Part shown: positions 1-8,162 of the stretch, in pieces | Layout of the letters: the number at the start of each line of letters is the position of its first letter | Numbering within the stretch: the first letter of the stretch is position 1 | NCBI GenBank assembly: GCA_003233055.1 | Contig: QIKP01000006.1 | Coordinates: 18,764-82,763 of the forward strand | Reading direction: 5' to 3' | Source: Planctomycetaceae bacterium | GTDB taxonomy: Bacteria; Planctomycetota; Planctomycetia; Pirellulales; Lacipirellulaceae | Length of the DNA: 64,000 nt | The notes under the pieces: model-generated | The model's database searches: none | Told to the model about the DNA's origin: nothing | The model's input: only the letters and a program-made list of their open reading frames with translations | Translations under genes and position numbers: made by a program

Positions 1-543
1 GCCATAAGGAACGGTGAACTTGCGGCCCATCGTGCGGTTGTCGCCCGATTGGTCCTTCGCTTCCTTCTCCGTCGTTACGGCGCAACGTGTAAGGGCATGT
101 TCTTGAGACACGATTGGCTCGATGCTGCGGGCAATCCCAAACTGGATCGGTCCACGAACCTGCCCACAGTTCACATCCGTCGACATTACCGCGCCAAATG
201 CCCTGATATCGAAGAAGTTGCCGCACATCCAAGCGGTTACCTTCTTGGCGTCTTCTTCCTCTTTCGGAAGTTTTCGTTTCTCCGGCTTCAGCTTGTATTC
301 GCTATAGGCTCGCGCATGCTGAAGATTGAGCACCGCTTTTTCTTTGACATAGATTTCGTAAGGAGGCTGCTCGTTGTGGACGAGTCCCACGTAGTTGCGT
401 ATTTTCCGTTTGAGACAAACATCCGTCACCAATCCCTGGCCGGTCTCGGGGTCGATCCGAGGCAGGTTGCCTGTATCAGGATCGCCGTTGGGGTTGCCAT
501 CTTTGACATCGAACAGGTAAACAAAATCGTAACGAGAGATCAT
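1..543 (-). CDS. cas7c: Cas7c (Csd2) backbone subunit of type I-C Cascade, 3' end off the window
   Basis: The first 181 residues of a Csd2-type Cas7 protein, which coats the crRNA spacer as the multi-copy backbone of type I-C Cascade. The N-terminus reads [20 protein letters not shown], the RAMP-type first strand and NGDPD loop characteristic of Csd2. It also has the segment [17 protein letters not shown]. The family is usually about 280-300 residues, so roughly a third is missing beyond the left edge, where cas4, cas1, cas2 and the array would be expected in a complete I-C locus. An AAGGAG ribosome site lies inside the last codons of cas8c, whose stop is only six bases away, so the two are translated as one operon. 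Confidence 0.93.
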   Translation of the reverse strand, partial: MISRYDFVYLFDVKDGNPNGDPDTGNLPRIDPETGQGLVTDVCLKRKIRNYVGLVHNEQPPYEIYVKEKAVLNLQHARAYSEYKLKPEKRKLPKEEEDAKKVTAWMCGNFFDIRAFGAVMSTDVNCGQVRGPIQFGIARSIEPIVSQEHALTRCAVTTEKEAKDQSGDNRTMGRKFTVPYG

Positions 544-549
544 GATGGG

Positions 550-933
550 TTACTCCTTTTCTTGGGTTTTCTCGGAAGCCTTGTCCGACTTTTTAGTGAA
601 AATATCTTGCCGTTGGTGGTAGTAGCCAATAGCAAACAGTCCTTGGTCACGCAGGCTCAGGTGCGTATCGAAGCTGTCGAGTCCGCTGGCGATCTCCTGA
701 ATCCGCTTTTCGTGATAGGTGCGAGTCCCCTTTTCGAGCTTACCAAGATGATGCTGGCTAAGCCGAATTATGCGGGGAAACACGCTGCCAGGCGTTGCCG
801 AGGCAGCCCCAAAGTATCGGTCCTTGATCGTATCGTTGATGCCTGGCATGGCGTCTTCTTGGGTCTTTTCAAGTTCAGCAAACAGTCGGCCCAGACGATA
901 CGCAGGTTCTGGCCGATCGGGATCAAGTGCCAT
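550..933 (-). CDS. cas11c: Cas11c small subunit, internal translation product of cas8c
   Basis: In type I-C systems the Cascade small subunit Cas11c is made from an internal start in the 3' part of cas8c (established for Desulfovibrio-type I-C). Here codon Met461 of Cas8c ([20 protein letters not shown]) is preceded by AAAAGGAG with six bases to the ATG, a much better ribosome site than most genes in this window have. The product would be 127 residues, close to the usual Cas11c length, helical and basic ([18 protein letters not shown]). The ribosome site and the length are seen; that it is used is inferred from the family. Confidence 0.8.
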   Translation of the reverse strand: MALDPDRPEPAYRLGRLFAELEKTQEDAMPGINDTIKDRYFGAASATPGSVFPRIIRLSQHHLGKLEKGTRTYHEKRIQEIASGLDSFDTHLSLRDQGLFAIGYYHQRQDIFTKKSDKASEKTQEKE

Positions 934-2313
934 AGCAATCTCCTTTTCTAACGGTTCAATTCCAAGACGGGTATTACGATTAAGACAGGCTTTGAGCACC
1001 GCGGCTCGGAGGTAACGGACCTCGCGGTCGGCACGGATGCGGCGCACCACAGAAGAAAACAACATGTTAGGGTAGGGAGTTCCGGTCAGCACCGAACGCA
1101 TCACAGCACCGCTCAGAAGCGGGGGGATATCTTTTGAATCGCGGACCGTTTCACGAAGCAATTGCCAAACGGCGGGGAACTCGATATCGCGGTCCGAACG
1201 TGCTATTTTCAGGTCTGCAAAGTGCAGGTGCAGGTTTTCAACCAGTTTGCCGAGAGTACTTGGCCACCAAAATCGCACCGAAATCCTCGCCGCGTTGGGT
1301 GACAATCCTAACACGTAGAACGGCGTGTTGGGTTCGCCAAGCTCCCCAGGGTAGCCACCTACAGCGATTTGTTGGAGTATTTTTTCGACAGCATTTTTCT
1401 GCGAGTCGTCCTTGGCTTCCTTCGAGGGCTCGAAGACCCAGGGCAAGAAATTTTCTGCCTCGGAGGGTTTCTCTGTCCAAAAGACGGTCGAGGCATCGCC
1501 AATTTGAATCCGTTGTTTGCTCCCCTTCGCGAGCAGTCGGTTGAGCGCTGTGCAGTACTGAAAAGCGGCTTGCTCGCTCACTGGAGCGTTATAGCCCGCT
1601 CTTTTGCGTTCGCGCCCATAAGACTCATAAGCAGAGTCATTGAAGGAGACGAGCAGCGCCCCTGCGGATTGCGCTCCCCATACCCCCTTAATTTTGGGCT
1701 CATGCAAACGAGCCAGCGGTCCGGATTCGCCGGAAACCAGACACTGGCCGAGAACGTCGGTATCGTTTTCCTCCATCGACGCAAGCTGCTGTCGCCACCA
1801 AGCCTGAACAGCGTCGCGCTCATGGACAAACTGCTTTTCGCCACGAATACGAAAGATGCCAAATCCGGTTGAAATATCGACGAGCGTCTCATGATTGGCT
1901 GCCTGTGAGGGCTCCCACTTTTCCAGGAAACGGCAGACTGCCACGAAAGCTACGTCGTCAATTGCCGGTTCTGCCTCAAGGTGTCGCGCTCGACAGGCTT
2001 CAAACGACTCTTGAGTTCGCTCGGGCTTTTTGTCATCCGCTTTGTAGCCAAGCAGGTAGGCGGGATTGTCCCATAGAAAACAAGGATTGATTCCCGCCCC
2101 TGACGGCTTGGCATTGCCTAGCACAACCAATGGCTTGGGAACATGCTTGTTGCCATCCTGCGTCCGTATGTCCTCAATTTCATGGAGCGAACCCTCTTTG
2201 TTCAGCGTCACGCAAAATGCGATCTTCTGCCGGCTGAACCCAAGCGGAGCAATATCGACATCCGGATCGGCTTCCAGACGTTCGTAGTAGGCGTTGAGTG
2301 ATTGCAGGATCAT
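550..2313 (-). CDS. cas8c: Cas8c (Csd1) large subunit of type I-C Cascade
   Basis: A 587-residue Csd1 protein, of normal length for the family. Cas8c is the large Cascade subunit that recognises the PAM and helps open the target DNA. Family identity rests on the start [13 protein letters not shown], the [27 protein letters not shown] region, the FWTEKP and [19 protein letters not shown] stretches, and a basic helical C-terminus. Its ATG overlaps the cas5c stop by four bases (ATGA), which indicates translational coupling. The last 127 codons also form the separate cas11c reading frame described below. Confidence 0.95.
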   Translation of the reverse strand: MILQSLNAYYERLEADPDVDIAPLGFSRQKIAFCVTLNKEGSLHEIEDIRTQDGNKHVPKPLVVLGNAKPSGAGINPCFLWDNPAYLLGYKADDKKPERTQESFEACRARHLEAEPAIDDVAFVAVCRFLEKWEPSQAANHETLVDISTGFGIFRIRGEKQFVHERDAVQAWWRQQLASMEENDTDVLGQCLVSGESGPLARLHEPKIKGVWGAQSAGALLVSFNDSAYESYGRERKRAGYNAPVSEQAAFQYCTALNRLLAKGSKQRIQIGDASTVFWTEKPSEAENFLPWVFEPSKEAKDDSQKNAVEKILQQIAVGGYPGELGEPNTPFYVLGLSPNAARISVRFWWPSTLGKLVENLHLHFADLKIARSDRDIEFPAVWQLLRETVRDSKDIPPLLSGAVMRSVLTGTPYPNMLFSSVVRRIRADREVRYLRAAVLKACLNRNTRLGIEPLEKEIAMALDPDRPEPAYRLGRLFAELEKTQEDAMPGINDTIKDRYFGAASATPGSVFPRIIRLSQHHLGKLEKGTRTYHEKRIQEIASGLDSFDTHLSLRDQGLFAIGYYHQRQDIFTKKSDKASEKTQEKE

Positions 2314-3038
2314 CGCATCACCTCTTGAGAACGAAGATCGGGCACATCGATGATGCCGTTTTTCATGGTCGGCCGGAAAAAACGTGGATTGGCGAGCAGT
2401 TTCGCGCCGCTGTGGCTGCTGATCGTATCAAACTCTTTTCCGTCGGTTGGCGAAAAATCGATGTCATGCAGCATGAAACCGAGGTCGCTTTCGCCCGTTA
2501 ATTCTGACTCGGGAATCGGCCCATCAATCCATTCGAAATCGCAAGGGAACTCGCGAGTGCCGAGATAGGGGTGATGAAAATACTGCCCCTTCTCTGCGCG
2601 CCGCTTAAACATGTTGTAATGCTTGGCAACCGGGTCGCTGCTGTCGAGCAGCTCGAATCGGGCCTCGATCACGTAGGCGATGTCGCGCAGGATCGTCGCC
2701 GCCCGTTGCTGGCGGTCGTCTTCGATGACCAACTCCAACGGTCTGCCTAGCGTCCCTTTCATCGCTTTCTTGGCATTCGCAGCCGAAGCTTTGGAAGAAA
2801 CCTCGTTGCGACGGAGATTCGTAAAGCGAATGGGCTTGAGCACATGCAGCCGCTCGACAATCCAGCGGATTTGCGGCTTCCAGTAGATCGCTTCGAGGAT
2901 TCCCCGGGCAGCCGAGGGCGTGAGGACATCGTAGCTGACCCGCTCGACCTTCATCTCGGGACGAGTAAAACAGGCATAGTCGCCCCAGATTTTGAGGCAG
3001 ATAGGGGATTTGCCTTCGACGCTACGGTTGCGTATCAT
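2310..3038 (-). CDS. cas5c: Cas5c (Cas5d) crRNA-processing endoribonuclease
   Basis: A 242-residue Cas5 of the I-C branch. In this subtype Cas5 replaces Cas6: it cuts pre-crRNA at the base of the repeat hairpin, leaving an 11-nt handle, and stays on the 5' end of the crRNA within Cascade. Diagnostic segments are [20 protein letters not shown] at the N-terminus, the glycine-containing [13 protein letters not shown] helix, and [14 protein letters not shown] near residue 180. Its own promoter appears to lie just upstream (3084-3111), and the predicted target of a crRNA-like RNA sits 11 bases before its ATG. The spacer to cas3 is occupied by an opposite-strand gene, which is not the standard I-C arrangement. 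Confidence 0.95.
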   Translation of the reverse strand: MIRNRSVEGKSPICLKIWGDYACFTRPEMKVERVSYDVLTPSAARGILEAIYWKPQIRWIVERLHVLKPIRFTNLRRNEVSSKASAANAKKAMKGTLGRPLELVIEDDRQQRAATILRDIAYVIEARFELLDSSDPVAKHYNMFKRRAEKGQYFHHPYLGTREFPCDFEWIDGPIPESELTGESDLGFMLHDIDFSPTDGKEFDTISSHSGAKLLANPRFFRPTMKNGIIDVPDLRSQEVMR

Positions 3039-3056
3039 TGTAAAGTTCCATATATG
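3028..3056 (+). promoter_or_regulatory. Possible promoter of the small plus-strand gene
   Basis: TTGCGT (3028-3033), 17 bases, then TATATG (3051-3056) on the plus strand. Both boxes are imperfect. If real, transcription starts near 3063 with about 60 bases of 5' UTR, and the predicted crRNA-like target would cover the -10 box. Confidence 0.35.
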
Positions 3057-3067
3057 TGAAATAAAAA
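3046..3067 (+). promoter_or_regulatory. Predicted target site of the crRNA-like RNA (TTC PAM plus partial protospacer)
   Basis: TTC at 3046-3048 is the usual I-C PAM. The next 19 bases (3049-3067) match the 19 bases following the solitary repeat at 3387-3405 at 15 positions. Mismatches are at 6, 7, 12 and 18; type I crRNAs do not pair with target at every sixth base, so three of the four cost nothing. The site lies 11 bases upstream of the cas5c ATG and 58 bases upstream of the small gene's ATG. Match, register and PAM are seen; binding by Cascade is inferred. Confidence 0.75.
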
Positions 3068-3083
3068 CATTCCCCTGTCCATG

Positions 3084-3111
3084 ACTTTACTCGTTTCGAT
3101 TCGTGTGTCAA
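3084..3111 (-). promoter_or_regulatory. Probable cas5c promoter
   Basis: On the minus strand, a perfect TTGACA (3106-3111), 16 bases, then TAAAGT (3084-3089). Transcription would start near 3077 and run through the predicted target site at 3046-3067 before reaching the cas5c ATG at 3038. This gives cas5-cas8-cas7 a promoter separate from cas3. Confidence 0.65.
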
Positions 3112-3124
3112 GGAGATTCTGGCG

Positions 3125-3343
3125 ATGAAAAAGAAGTTTGATGGAAATGAACGCTTAGTTGTGGTTGAATTGTATTCCCAAGTAGACTCGGCCGTTGATC
3201 AGCTACCGTATACCGATGAGTTTGACTGGCTACACGATGAATTCTGCAAAGAGACTGAAAAGCAGATTCCGAAGTCACAATTCTTTCGCTGGCTAACGAA
3301 TCTTCGAAAGACAAAAGGAGGTTTACCTCGCAAGCCACGATAA
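3125..3343 (+). CDS. Small AT-rich protein gene inserted between cas3 and cas5c, opposite strand
   Basis: A 72-residue protein that I do not recognise. It starts with an AAGGAG site nine bases before the ATG. It is charged and mostly helical in appearance, with a possible helix-turn-helix-like end (IPKSQFFRWLTNLRKTKGG) and a basic tail LPRKPR; no signal peptide or membrane segment. Its codons are clearly richer in A and T than those of the neighbours (TTA, TTG, AAA, GAA), suggesting foreign origin. Eight bases after its stop comes a solitary CRISPR repeat, then a spacer-like sequence that matches this gene's own upstream region, then a terminator. By analogy with CreTA it could be the guarded toxin of a Cascade-controlled addiction module; it could equally be a regulator of the cas operon. 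Function unproven. Confidence 0.7.
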   Translation: MKKKFDGNERLVVVELYSQVDSAVDQLPYTDEFDWLHDEFCKETEKQIPKSQFFRWLTNLRKTKGGLPRKPR

Positions 3344-3351
3344 AAACATAA

Positions 3352-3386
3352 GTATCGCTCCTCACACGGGGAGCGCGGATTGAAAC
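3352..3386 (+). CRISPR. Solitary, slightly degenerate type I-C CRISPR repeat
   Basis: A 35-base unit whose right end CGCGGATTGAAAC is the typical I-C 3' handle and whose body CGCTCCTC-ACAC-GGGGAGCG forms an 8-bp hairpin (one G-T pair). Compared with ordinary I-C repeats of about 32-33 bases it has two extra bases after the initial GT. No second copy exists in the window, so it is not an array. In the plus orientation Cas5c would cut it to leave a normal crRNA 5' handle followed by the sequence at 3387. Confidence 0.85.
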
Positions 3387-3427
3387 CATATTCGTGATAT
3401 AAAGAGCACGACTTCGGTCGTGCTCTT
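3352..3427 (+). ncRNA. Candidate crRNA-like regulatory RNA (CreR/CreA type)
   Basis: Repeat (3352-3386), pseudo-spacer beginning CATATTCGTGATATAAAGA (3387-3405), and a terminator hairpin in place of a second repeat. The pseudo-spacer pairs in correct register with a TTC-flanked site at 3049-3067. CreA antitoxin RNAs and CreR cas-regulating RNAs of other CRISPR subtypes have this build: a degenerate repeat, a spacer with partial complementarity to a nearby promoter, sometimes lacking the downstream repeat. It may be transcribed together with the 72-residue gene upstream; I see no strong promoter of its own. Confidence 0.7.
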
Positions 3428-3435
3428 GTTTTTTT
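3402..3435 (+). terminator. Strong intrinsic terminator closing the small gene / crRNA-like unit
   Basis: A perfect 11-bp stem AAGAGCACGAC / GTCGTGCTCTT with a TTCG tetraloop, followed by G and a run of T on the plus strand. The other strand has only a weak T tract, so it serves plus-strand transcription. It overlaps the last two codons of cas3 at most by its T run. Confidence 0.85.
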
Positions 3436-5665
3436 ACTGCATCAAACTTTCCGGATCCTGATATCCAAGCCGGTCGACTCGCAGACCTAGCTGTTCATCA
3501 TAAATATCGCGGTTAATCAACACCGCGTAACCATCAGGGAGTTCTTCAACATCGCTGCCGACCATCTGGTTGTAGATTTGTTCGTAGACACCGACCGTGT
3601 ATCGTTGAAGCCGCCGCAGTAGCCATCGCGAGGGGCCCTCTGTGCGGAGTTGCTCGGTCAGCTTTTCGCCCTCCTTACCGTAAGGGATGAATACCGGCTT
3701 GGTGGCATCCTCGATCATGCGGAATCGGTCGGCAGCGGTTCGGAAGTCGAATGCCAATCTCTGGACCGGCGTCGGGAAACAGTCCATGACACGAGGGTCA
3801 TCCCACCGGTTGTCGCCCGTTTGCTTCCAGTAGTGCAACTCGAAGTAACGCTGCACAGCTGCCGGGTTGAGCAAGTCGTCGAAGTCGGGCATTAACTCCC
3901 GAGCCGATGCGGCAACCGATGCCAAATGCCCTCGGAGCTTCACCTCGGTCGGTTCAAATACCCACACAGTCGCCGATTTTTGTTTTCCCTCGCGGTTACA
4001 GCGGCCTGCCGCTTGGGCAATCGAGTCGATGCCCGTCATCGCCCGATAGACTACGGGAAAATCGATATCGACACCCGCCTCAATCAATTGCGTACTGACA
4101 ACTCGGCAAGACTTTCCTTCCTTCAGGCGTTGCTTGATAGTTTCGATTCGCTCCGCACGATGTTTGCCACACAGGTACGTGCTTAGATGAAAGAGCCCTT
4201 CCGCTTCTTCGAGATTTTCCTGGAGCAATTTAAACAAGCGAGCCGCGTGTCGTTTCGTATTGACGATGGCTAAGAACGAAGGCTCCTCAGCAAGCCGTTC
4301 GACTAGCTCGTCGTCGGATACTCGACCAAGGGATTTCACCTCAACCCGTTTCATCTGCTGATAAAGATTTTCCGGCTCGGGCATAATCTCTCGCACGTCG
4401 GTGAGCCCGATGGGAAAATCGTCGCGGCAACCGAAGGTAGGCTGTGTCGCAGTGCAAAGAACGATCGAGCAGCGATAGTCGGCTGCTAGCTCTCGCAGCA
4501 CGGCCAAACAAGGCCGTAAGAGTTCGACCGGGAGCGACTGGGCCTCGTCAAGAATAATGACGCTTCCGACCAGGTTGTGGAGTTTCCGGCAACGCGACGT
4601 TCGAGAGGCAAAAAGAGATTCGAAGAATTGCACATTGGTGGTTACCACGAGCGGCGCATCCCAGTTTTCCGCTGCAAGGCGAGAACGGGCCGTTTCGTGT
4701 TTTGCGTCTGGATCGACATTCGAGTGATGCTCGACGACCAGATCGCTCCCCAACGTGTCAAAAACGCTTCGAAATTCGTCCGCCGTTTGTTCGATGATGC
4801 TGGTGAACGGGATCGCGTAGATGATGCGTTCCATCCCATGCTGCAACGCATGCCGCAAGGCAAAGGCTAGCGAAGCAAGCGTTTTCCCCCCGCCAGTTGG
4901 TACCGTTAGTGTAAAAAGGCCCGGTTTTTCTTTCGCTGCTGCACGACACGCTGCGACGACGTCTTGCCGCCGTCGGTTGACTTCGTTGTCTACTGCTTGG
5001 CTGGCTAGTTTTTCGTATTTGGAATCCAAAGCAGCTTGCATTGCCGGAAGCTGGCTCCCGCCCAATGGTCGTTGTGCCGTTTTTTCCGGGGACATGAACG
5101 CCTCGGTTGCCAGAAAGTCGGCATCGACGAGACAAGAGAAGATCATTCGAGTGAAAAGTGCAAGCTGGAACACGGCTCGCTTTTTATCCGCTTTGTCGAT
5201 CGATAATGCAGGCTCGCCAAGATCGACAAAGTTGCCAAGCACTTCGGCCGGCGCAGCATCGATCGACTCCACTTGTTTTTGCAATCGCTCGTCGAGACTT
5301 GATTGCCCACCCGTCGCGTCGGCCAACCCTGCATGATGGCCAGCAATAACATACGCAAGCATTCGACCCCAGGGATGGACTTTTTCGCTAGCCAGCTTTG
5401 CCCCGGCCGTCGAATGGTCAACACGCCCTTTGTACTGCTCAAGATGCGTCTGGAAACCGTTTTCTTTGTGCAGATAAGCTTGGAACGCGGTGGAGTATTT
5501 CCCCAAATCGTGCCATCGGCCGACGAGCGAGCCCCACTCGGCAGCGCCAAACTTGGCGGCAAAGATTTCGGCGTACTGGGCAACGGCCTGGAGGTGGTCT
5601 TCGAGTGGCTCCCATTCGGCGACGGGGCGACCCTCTAACGAATGGGCATAAGGCCTATCGGGCAT
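3434..5665 (-). CDS. cas3: Cas3 nuclease-helicase, type I
   Basis: A 743-residue Cas3, recruited by Cascade to nick, unwind and degrade the invaded DNA. An HD nuclease domain comes first (GRWHDLGK, His52-Asp53), followed by a superfamily 2 helicase: Walker A VPTGGGKT (residues 255-262), DEAQ box (373-376), LCTATQP motif III and QAAGRCNRE motif VI. The reading frame is open further upstream to 5854, but that part runs through tRNA-Arg. The start at 5665 has an AGGAG site six bases ahead and the expected MPDRPYAHS N-terminus, so I chose it. Cas3 is separated from cas5c by the plus-strand small-gene module instead of leading directly into it. Confidence 0.95.
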   Translation of the reverse strand: MPDRPYAHSLEGRPVAEWEPLEDHLQAVAQYAEIFAAKFGAAEWGSLVGRWHDLGKYSTAFQAYLHKENGFQTHLEQYKGRVDHSTAGAKLASEKVHPWGRMLAYVIAGHHAGLADATGGQSSLDERLQKQVESIDAAPAEVLGNFVDLGEPALSIDKADKKRAVFQLALFTRMIFSCLVDADFLATEAFMSPEKTAQRPLGGSQLPAMQAALDSKYEKLASQAVDNEVNRRRQDVVAACRAAAKEKPGLFTLTVPTGGGKTLASLAFALRHALQHGMERIIYAIPFTSIIEQTADEFRSVFDTLGSDLVVEHHSNVDPDAKHETARSRLAAENWDAPLVVTTNVQFFESLFASRTSRCRKLHNLVGSVIILDEAQSLPVELLRPCLAVLRELAADYRCSIVLCTATQPTFGCRDDFPIGLTDVREIMPEPENLYQQMKRVEVKSLGRVSDDELVERLAEEPSFLAIVNTKRHAARLFKLLQENLEEAEGLFHLSTYLCGKHRAERIETIKQRLKEGKSCRVVSTQLIEAGVDIDFPVVYRAMTGIDSIAQAAGRCNREGKQKSATVWVFEPTEVKLRGHLASVAASARELMPDFDDLLNPAAVQRYFELHYWKQTGDNRWDDPRVMDCFPTPVQRLAFDFRTAADRFRMIEDATKPVFIPYGKEGEKLTEQLRTEGPSRWLLRRLQRYTVGVYEQIYNQMVGSDVEELPDGYAVLINRDIYDEQLGLRVDRLGYQDPESLMQ

Positions 5666-5827
5666 AGGAACTCCTAGGCGGGGTACTCTCTTGTCGAAAA
5701 GAAAAGGTGTGGGCTCTCGCCCAATTGCCGCGAGCTGGAGGATTTTTCGCGACACCAACAGTGACACGGTCCAATCAATCGACGGCACCCACTTCGCCAA
5801 ACAGCCCCGTTGCGACAAACAACGCAG

Positions 5828-5901
5828 TATCCCCGGCTGGATTCGAACCAGCAACCTTCGGCTTCGGAGGCCGACACTCTATCCAGTTGAGCTACGGGGA
5901 C
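5828..5901 (-). tRNA. tRNA-Arg(CCG)
   Basis: A 74-base cloverleaf on the minus strand: 7-bp acceptor stem GTCCCCG/CGGGGAT, D arm, anticodon loop CTCCGAA giving anticodon CCG (reads CGG), T loop TTCGAAT, discriminator A. CCA is not encoded. Confidence 0.95.
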
Positions 5902-6540
5902 AAAGGAAATCCATCGGACGAAAACCGGGAGCCTCTGCGGCGCGGTTCCAGGTCCAGCGACCTCATAAATATAGCGACTGGGGCCCGTTTTGGTAACTCC
6001 ATGCTCTAGCCGGACCGCCACGCGGTCCGCGACGAAAGGCTCCCCGACGAGGCCCTCCTCCAGCGCGCATCATCCGCTCGTCGGCTAGACGTTCATTTTG
6101 CCGCTATTTGCGTGATTTGTGGTTCCTTACGTTCGGCTGGGAACGGTTACAAAATAGCCGACGAGCCACGCCTCGTCGGGGGGCTACAGGGTTAACCTCT
6201 ACCGCAGCGACCGACTGATCGACTGACGTAGGTCCGATTCGTGGCTCCCTCTCTTTCGACTCGTAAACGGTACCGAAAAAGGGTACGGGGAGACAAAATG
6301 CTGCCCCCACTGACGGCCCCTGGAAAACAAGTCGGAAAGGGGAGACGATGGCATTTACAGTCCACCAGTTTTGGACTTCCAAACTGGGCCCCGTTGGAGC
6401 AGGCAGAACGTAGACAAAAGGAAGGGAAGGCCGAGCTTCCTAACCGTAGCCCATTTGTTCTTGGAAGACGCGGGATCGTAACGAGTAAAAGAACAACAGA
6501 GAATTCACGGTCCCGTTTTTTTTTGAAAAGAAGGTAAACC
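5902..6540. other. Spacer with a family A palindromic repeat, no gene seen
   Basis: No frame here has coding character. A family A element (TAGCCGACGAGCCACGCCTC type) lies at 6155-6180, with a half copy at 6078-6088 in opposite orientation. The last 20 bases carry AAGAAGG in front of the ATG at 6541. Confidence 0.6.
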
Positions 6541-7224
6541 ATGCAAATCACTTGGCTTGGACACAACTGTTGGCAAATCGAAACGGGCGATCAGAAGCTA
6601 TTGCTCGATCCGTTCCTCGACGACTCTCCCACTGCGCCGGTAAAAGCGAGTGAGGTCGAAGCGGACTTCGTGCTGATCTCGCATGGACACTTTGATCATG
6701 TGGGAGACGTACTGGCGATTGCGGAGCGAACGGGGGCGGTGGTGATCGCGAATTATGAAATTACTAAATGGCTCCAAGCGCAAGGCGTCGCCGAAGAAAA
6801 GGTGATGGCGATGAACCTTGGGGGAGGAATCCAACTGCCGGTCGGACGGGTCGAGATGACGATCGCCCACCATAGTTCGATGCTACCTGATGGGTCGAAT
6901 GGAGGGAGCCCCGCCGGGTTTCTGATGTATCTGGAAGGCAAGGCCATCTACTTCGCTTGCGATACGGGGCTATTTCTTGACATGAAGGTGATCGGGGTCG
7001 CTGGCCTGGAACTGGCCGTGCTGCCGATCGGCGATCGATTCACCATGGGCCCCGCCGAAAGCCTCGAAGCGATCAAGCTACTCGCGCCCAAGCAGGTCGT
7101 ACCGTGCCACTACAGCACTTGGCCACTGATTGAGCAGGATGTGGAGGCTTGGGCCAAGTGCGTACAAGAGCAAACGGCGGCAGAGCCGGTCCTCCTCGCG
7201 CCGGGCGAATCCATTTCCTTGTAA
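6541..7224 (+). CDS. UPF0173-family metal-dependent hydrolase (metallo-beta-lactamase fold)
   Basis: A 227-residue cytoplasmic protein of the UPF0173 (YtkL-like) group. The metal site SHGHFDHVGD supplies His48, His50, Asp52 and His53; further ligands are in IAHHSS and the CHYSTWPLI segment near the C-terminus. The start MQITWLGHNCW and the FACDTGLFLDM motif are typical. The substrate of this family is not established. It is followed 13 bases later by an exported protein in the same direction, which may be co-transcribed. Confidence 0.9.
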   Translation: MQITWLGHNCWQIETGDQKLLLDPFLDDSPTAPVKASEVEADFVLISHGHFDHVGDVLAIAERTGAVVIANYEITKWLQAQGVAEEKVMAMNLGGGIQLPVGRVEMTIAHHSSMLPDGSNGGSPAGFLMYLEGKAIYFACDTGLFLDMKVIGVAGLELAVLPIGDRFTMGPAESLEAIKLLAPKQVVPCHYSTWPLIEQDVEAWAKCVQEQTAAEPVLLAPGESISL

Positions 7225-7237
7225 GTAGGGGACCGAC

Positions 7238-8155
7238 ATGCCACGACAACTCTCTTGGCTCTCGCGAACGACGGTCGCCATCGCCTGTGGCATGGCGATC
7301 GGCATGGCTCCGCTGATCGCTCAAGAACCGATCGCATGGAAGTTCGTCGAGGGGAAAGCGTTTCGATACGAGATGGTCCAGCGGACGCGGGTCGATGTCG
7401 ACGCGGGCGATGCGGGTAGTTTTACGACGATCGCGGAGCAGACCACAGAGGTTCTTTGGAGCATTGGCAAGGTCAACGAAGAAGGTTCGGCGGAAGGCCT
7501 GCTGACCATCGAGAAAATTCAAGTTGCCATGTCGATGCCCGACGGCCTGGAGATGGTTTACGATTCACAAAGCGATGAACGACCCGCCGGTGTGGCGGCG
7601 ATGCTCTCGCCTCTTTACGCAGCGCTGCTCGATGCGAAAATACCGATGACCGTGAGCAAACGTGGCGAGCTACTGAGATTCGAGCCAAGCGAGGAGACCC
7701 TCCAGCGTCTCACCGGGGTCCCGGCAACACGAGCGATGAGCGATCTGGTCGCCGGGGCTGGTTTGCGGCAGATGGCGGAACAGATAACGTTTTCTCGATT
7801 GCCCCAACCGCGGGAGATCGAAAATCGTGTCCTGGGAACGATCCGGGGCGAATTGCTCTGGAACCGCAAGGAACCGTCGACGAAAGACGACACCTCGGGG
7901 GATCGTTTCGAGCCACAGATGGCACTCACGATCGAACCCGCCCCGTCGCCGACCGACGACTCGCTGTTTGGGTCGAAACCGTTGACATCGCCTAAGATCG
8001 AAAAGCAGTCGGTTGACGGCAAAGCGTTCTTTGACATCGAAGGCCATCTCGATCGATCGACGTTTCACATCGTCTTAGAAATATCGGGCCAAGTGGCTGG
8101 CGTTTCGGTGACGAGCAAGATGGATCAGACCGTCGACATTCAGCAATTAAAATAG
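7238..8155 (+). CDS. Exported protein of unknown function (possibly DUF6263-like)
   Basis: 305 residues with an N-terminal export signal: basic start, hydrophobic TTVAIACGMAIGMAPLIA, then AQE. The mature part is beta-rich, with KFVEGKAFRYEMVQRTRVDV and a late IEGHLDRSTFHIVLEISGQVAGVSVTSK region. Planctomycetes have many such periplasmic proteins; the resemblance to DUF6263 is from memory and weak. It sits close behind the hydrolase gene and ends tail-to-tail seven bases before the Rieske gene. Confidence 0.75.
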   Translation: MPRQLSWLSRTTVAIACGMAIGMAPLIAQEPIAWKFVEGKAFRYEMVQRTRVDVDAGDAGSFTTIAEQTTEVLWSIGKVNEEGSAEGLLTIEKIQVAMSMPDGLEMVYDSQSDERPAGVAAMLSPLYAALLDAKIPMTVSKRGELLRFEPSEETLQRLTGVPATRAMSDLVAGAGLRQMAEQITFSRLPQPREIENRVLGTIRGELLWNRKEPSTKDDTSGDRFEPQMALTIEPAPSPTDDSLFGSKPLTSPKIEKQSVDGKAFFDIEGHLDRSTFHIVLEISGQVAGVSVTSKMDQTVDIQQLK

Positions 8156-8162
8156 CCGCGTA

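Noticed and set aside
49..951. 300-codon plus-strand frame
   Set aside because: Antisense shadow of cas7c and cas8c; the minus-strand proteins are clear family members.
3108..3389. 93-codon minus-strand frame over the small gene and the repeat
   Set aside because: No ribosome site; it is the reverse strand of the small gene and would translate the CRISPR repeat.
5666..5854. Upstream extension of cas3
   Set aside because: It would translate through tRNA-Arg; the start at 5665 has a good ribosome site and the family N-terminus.
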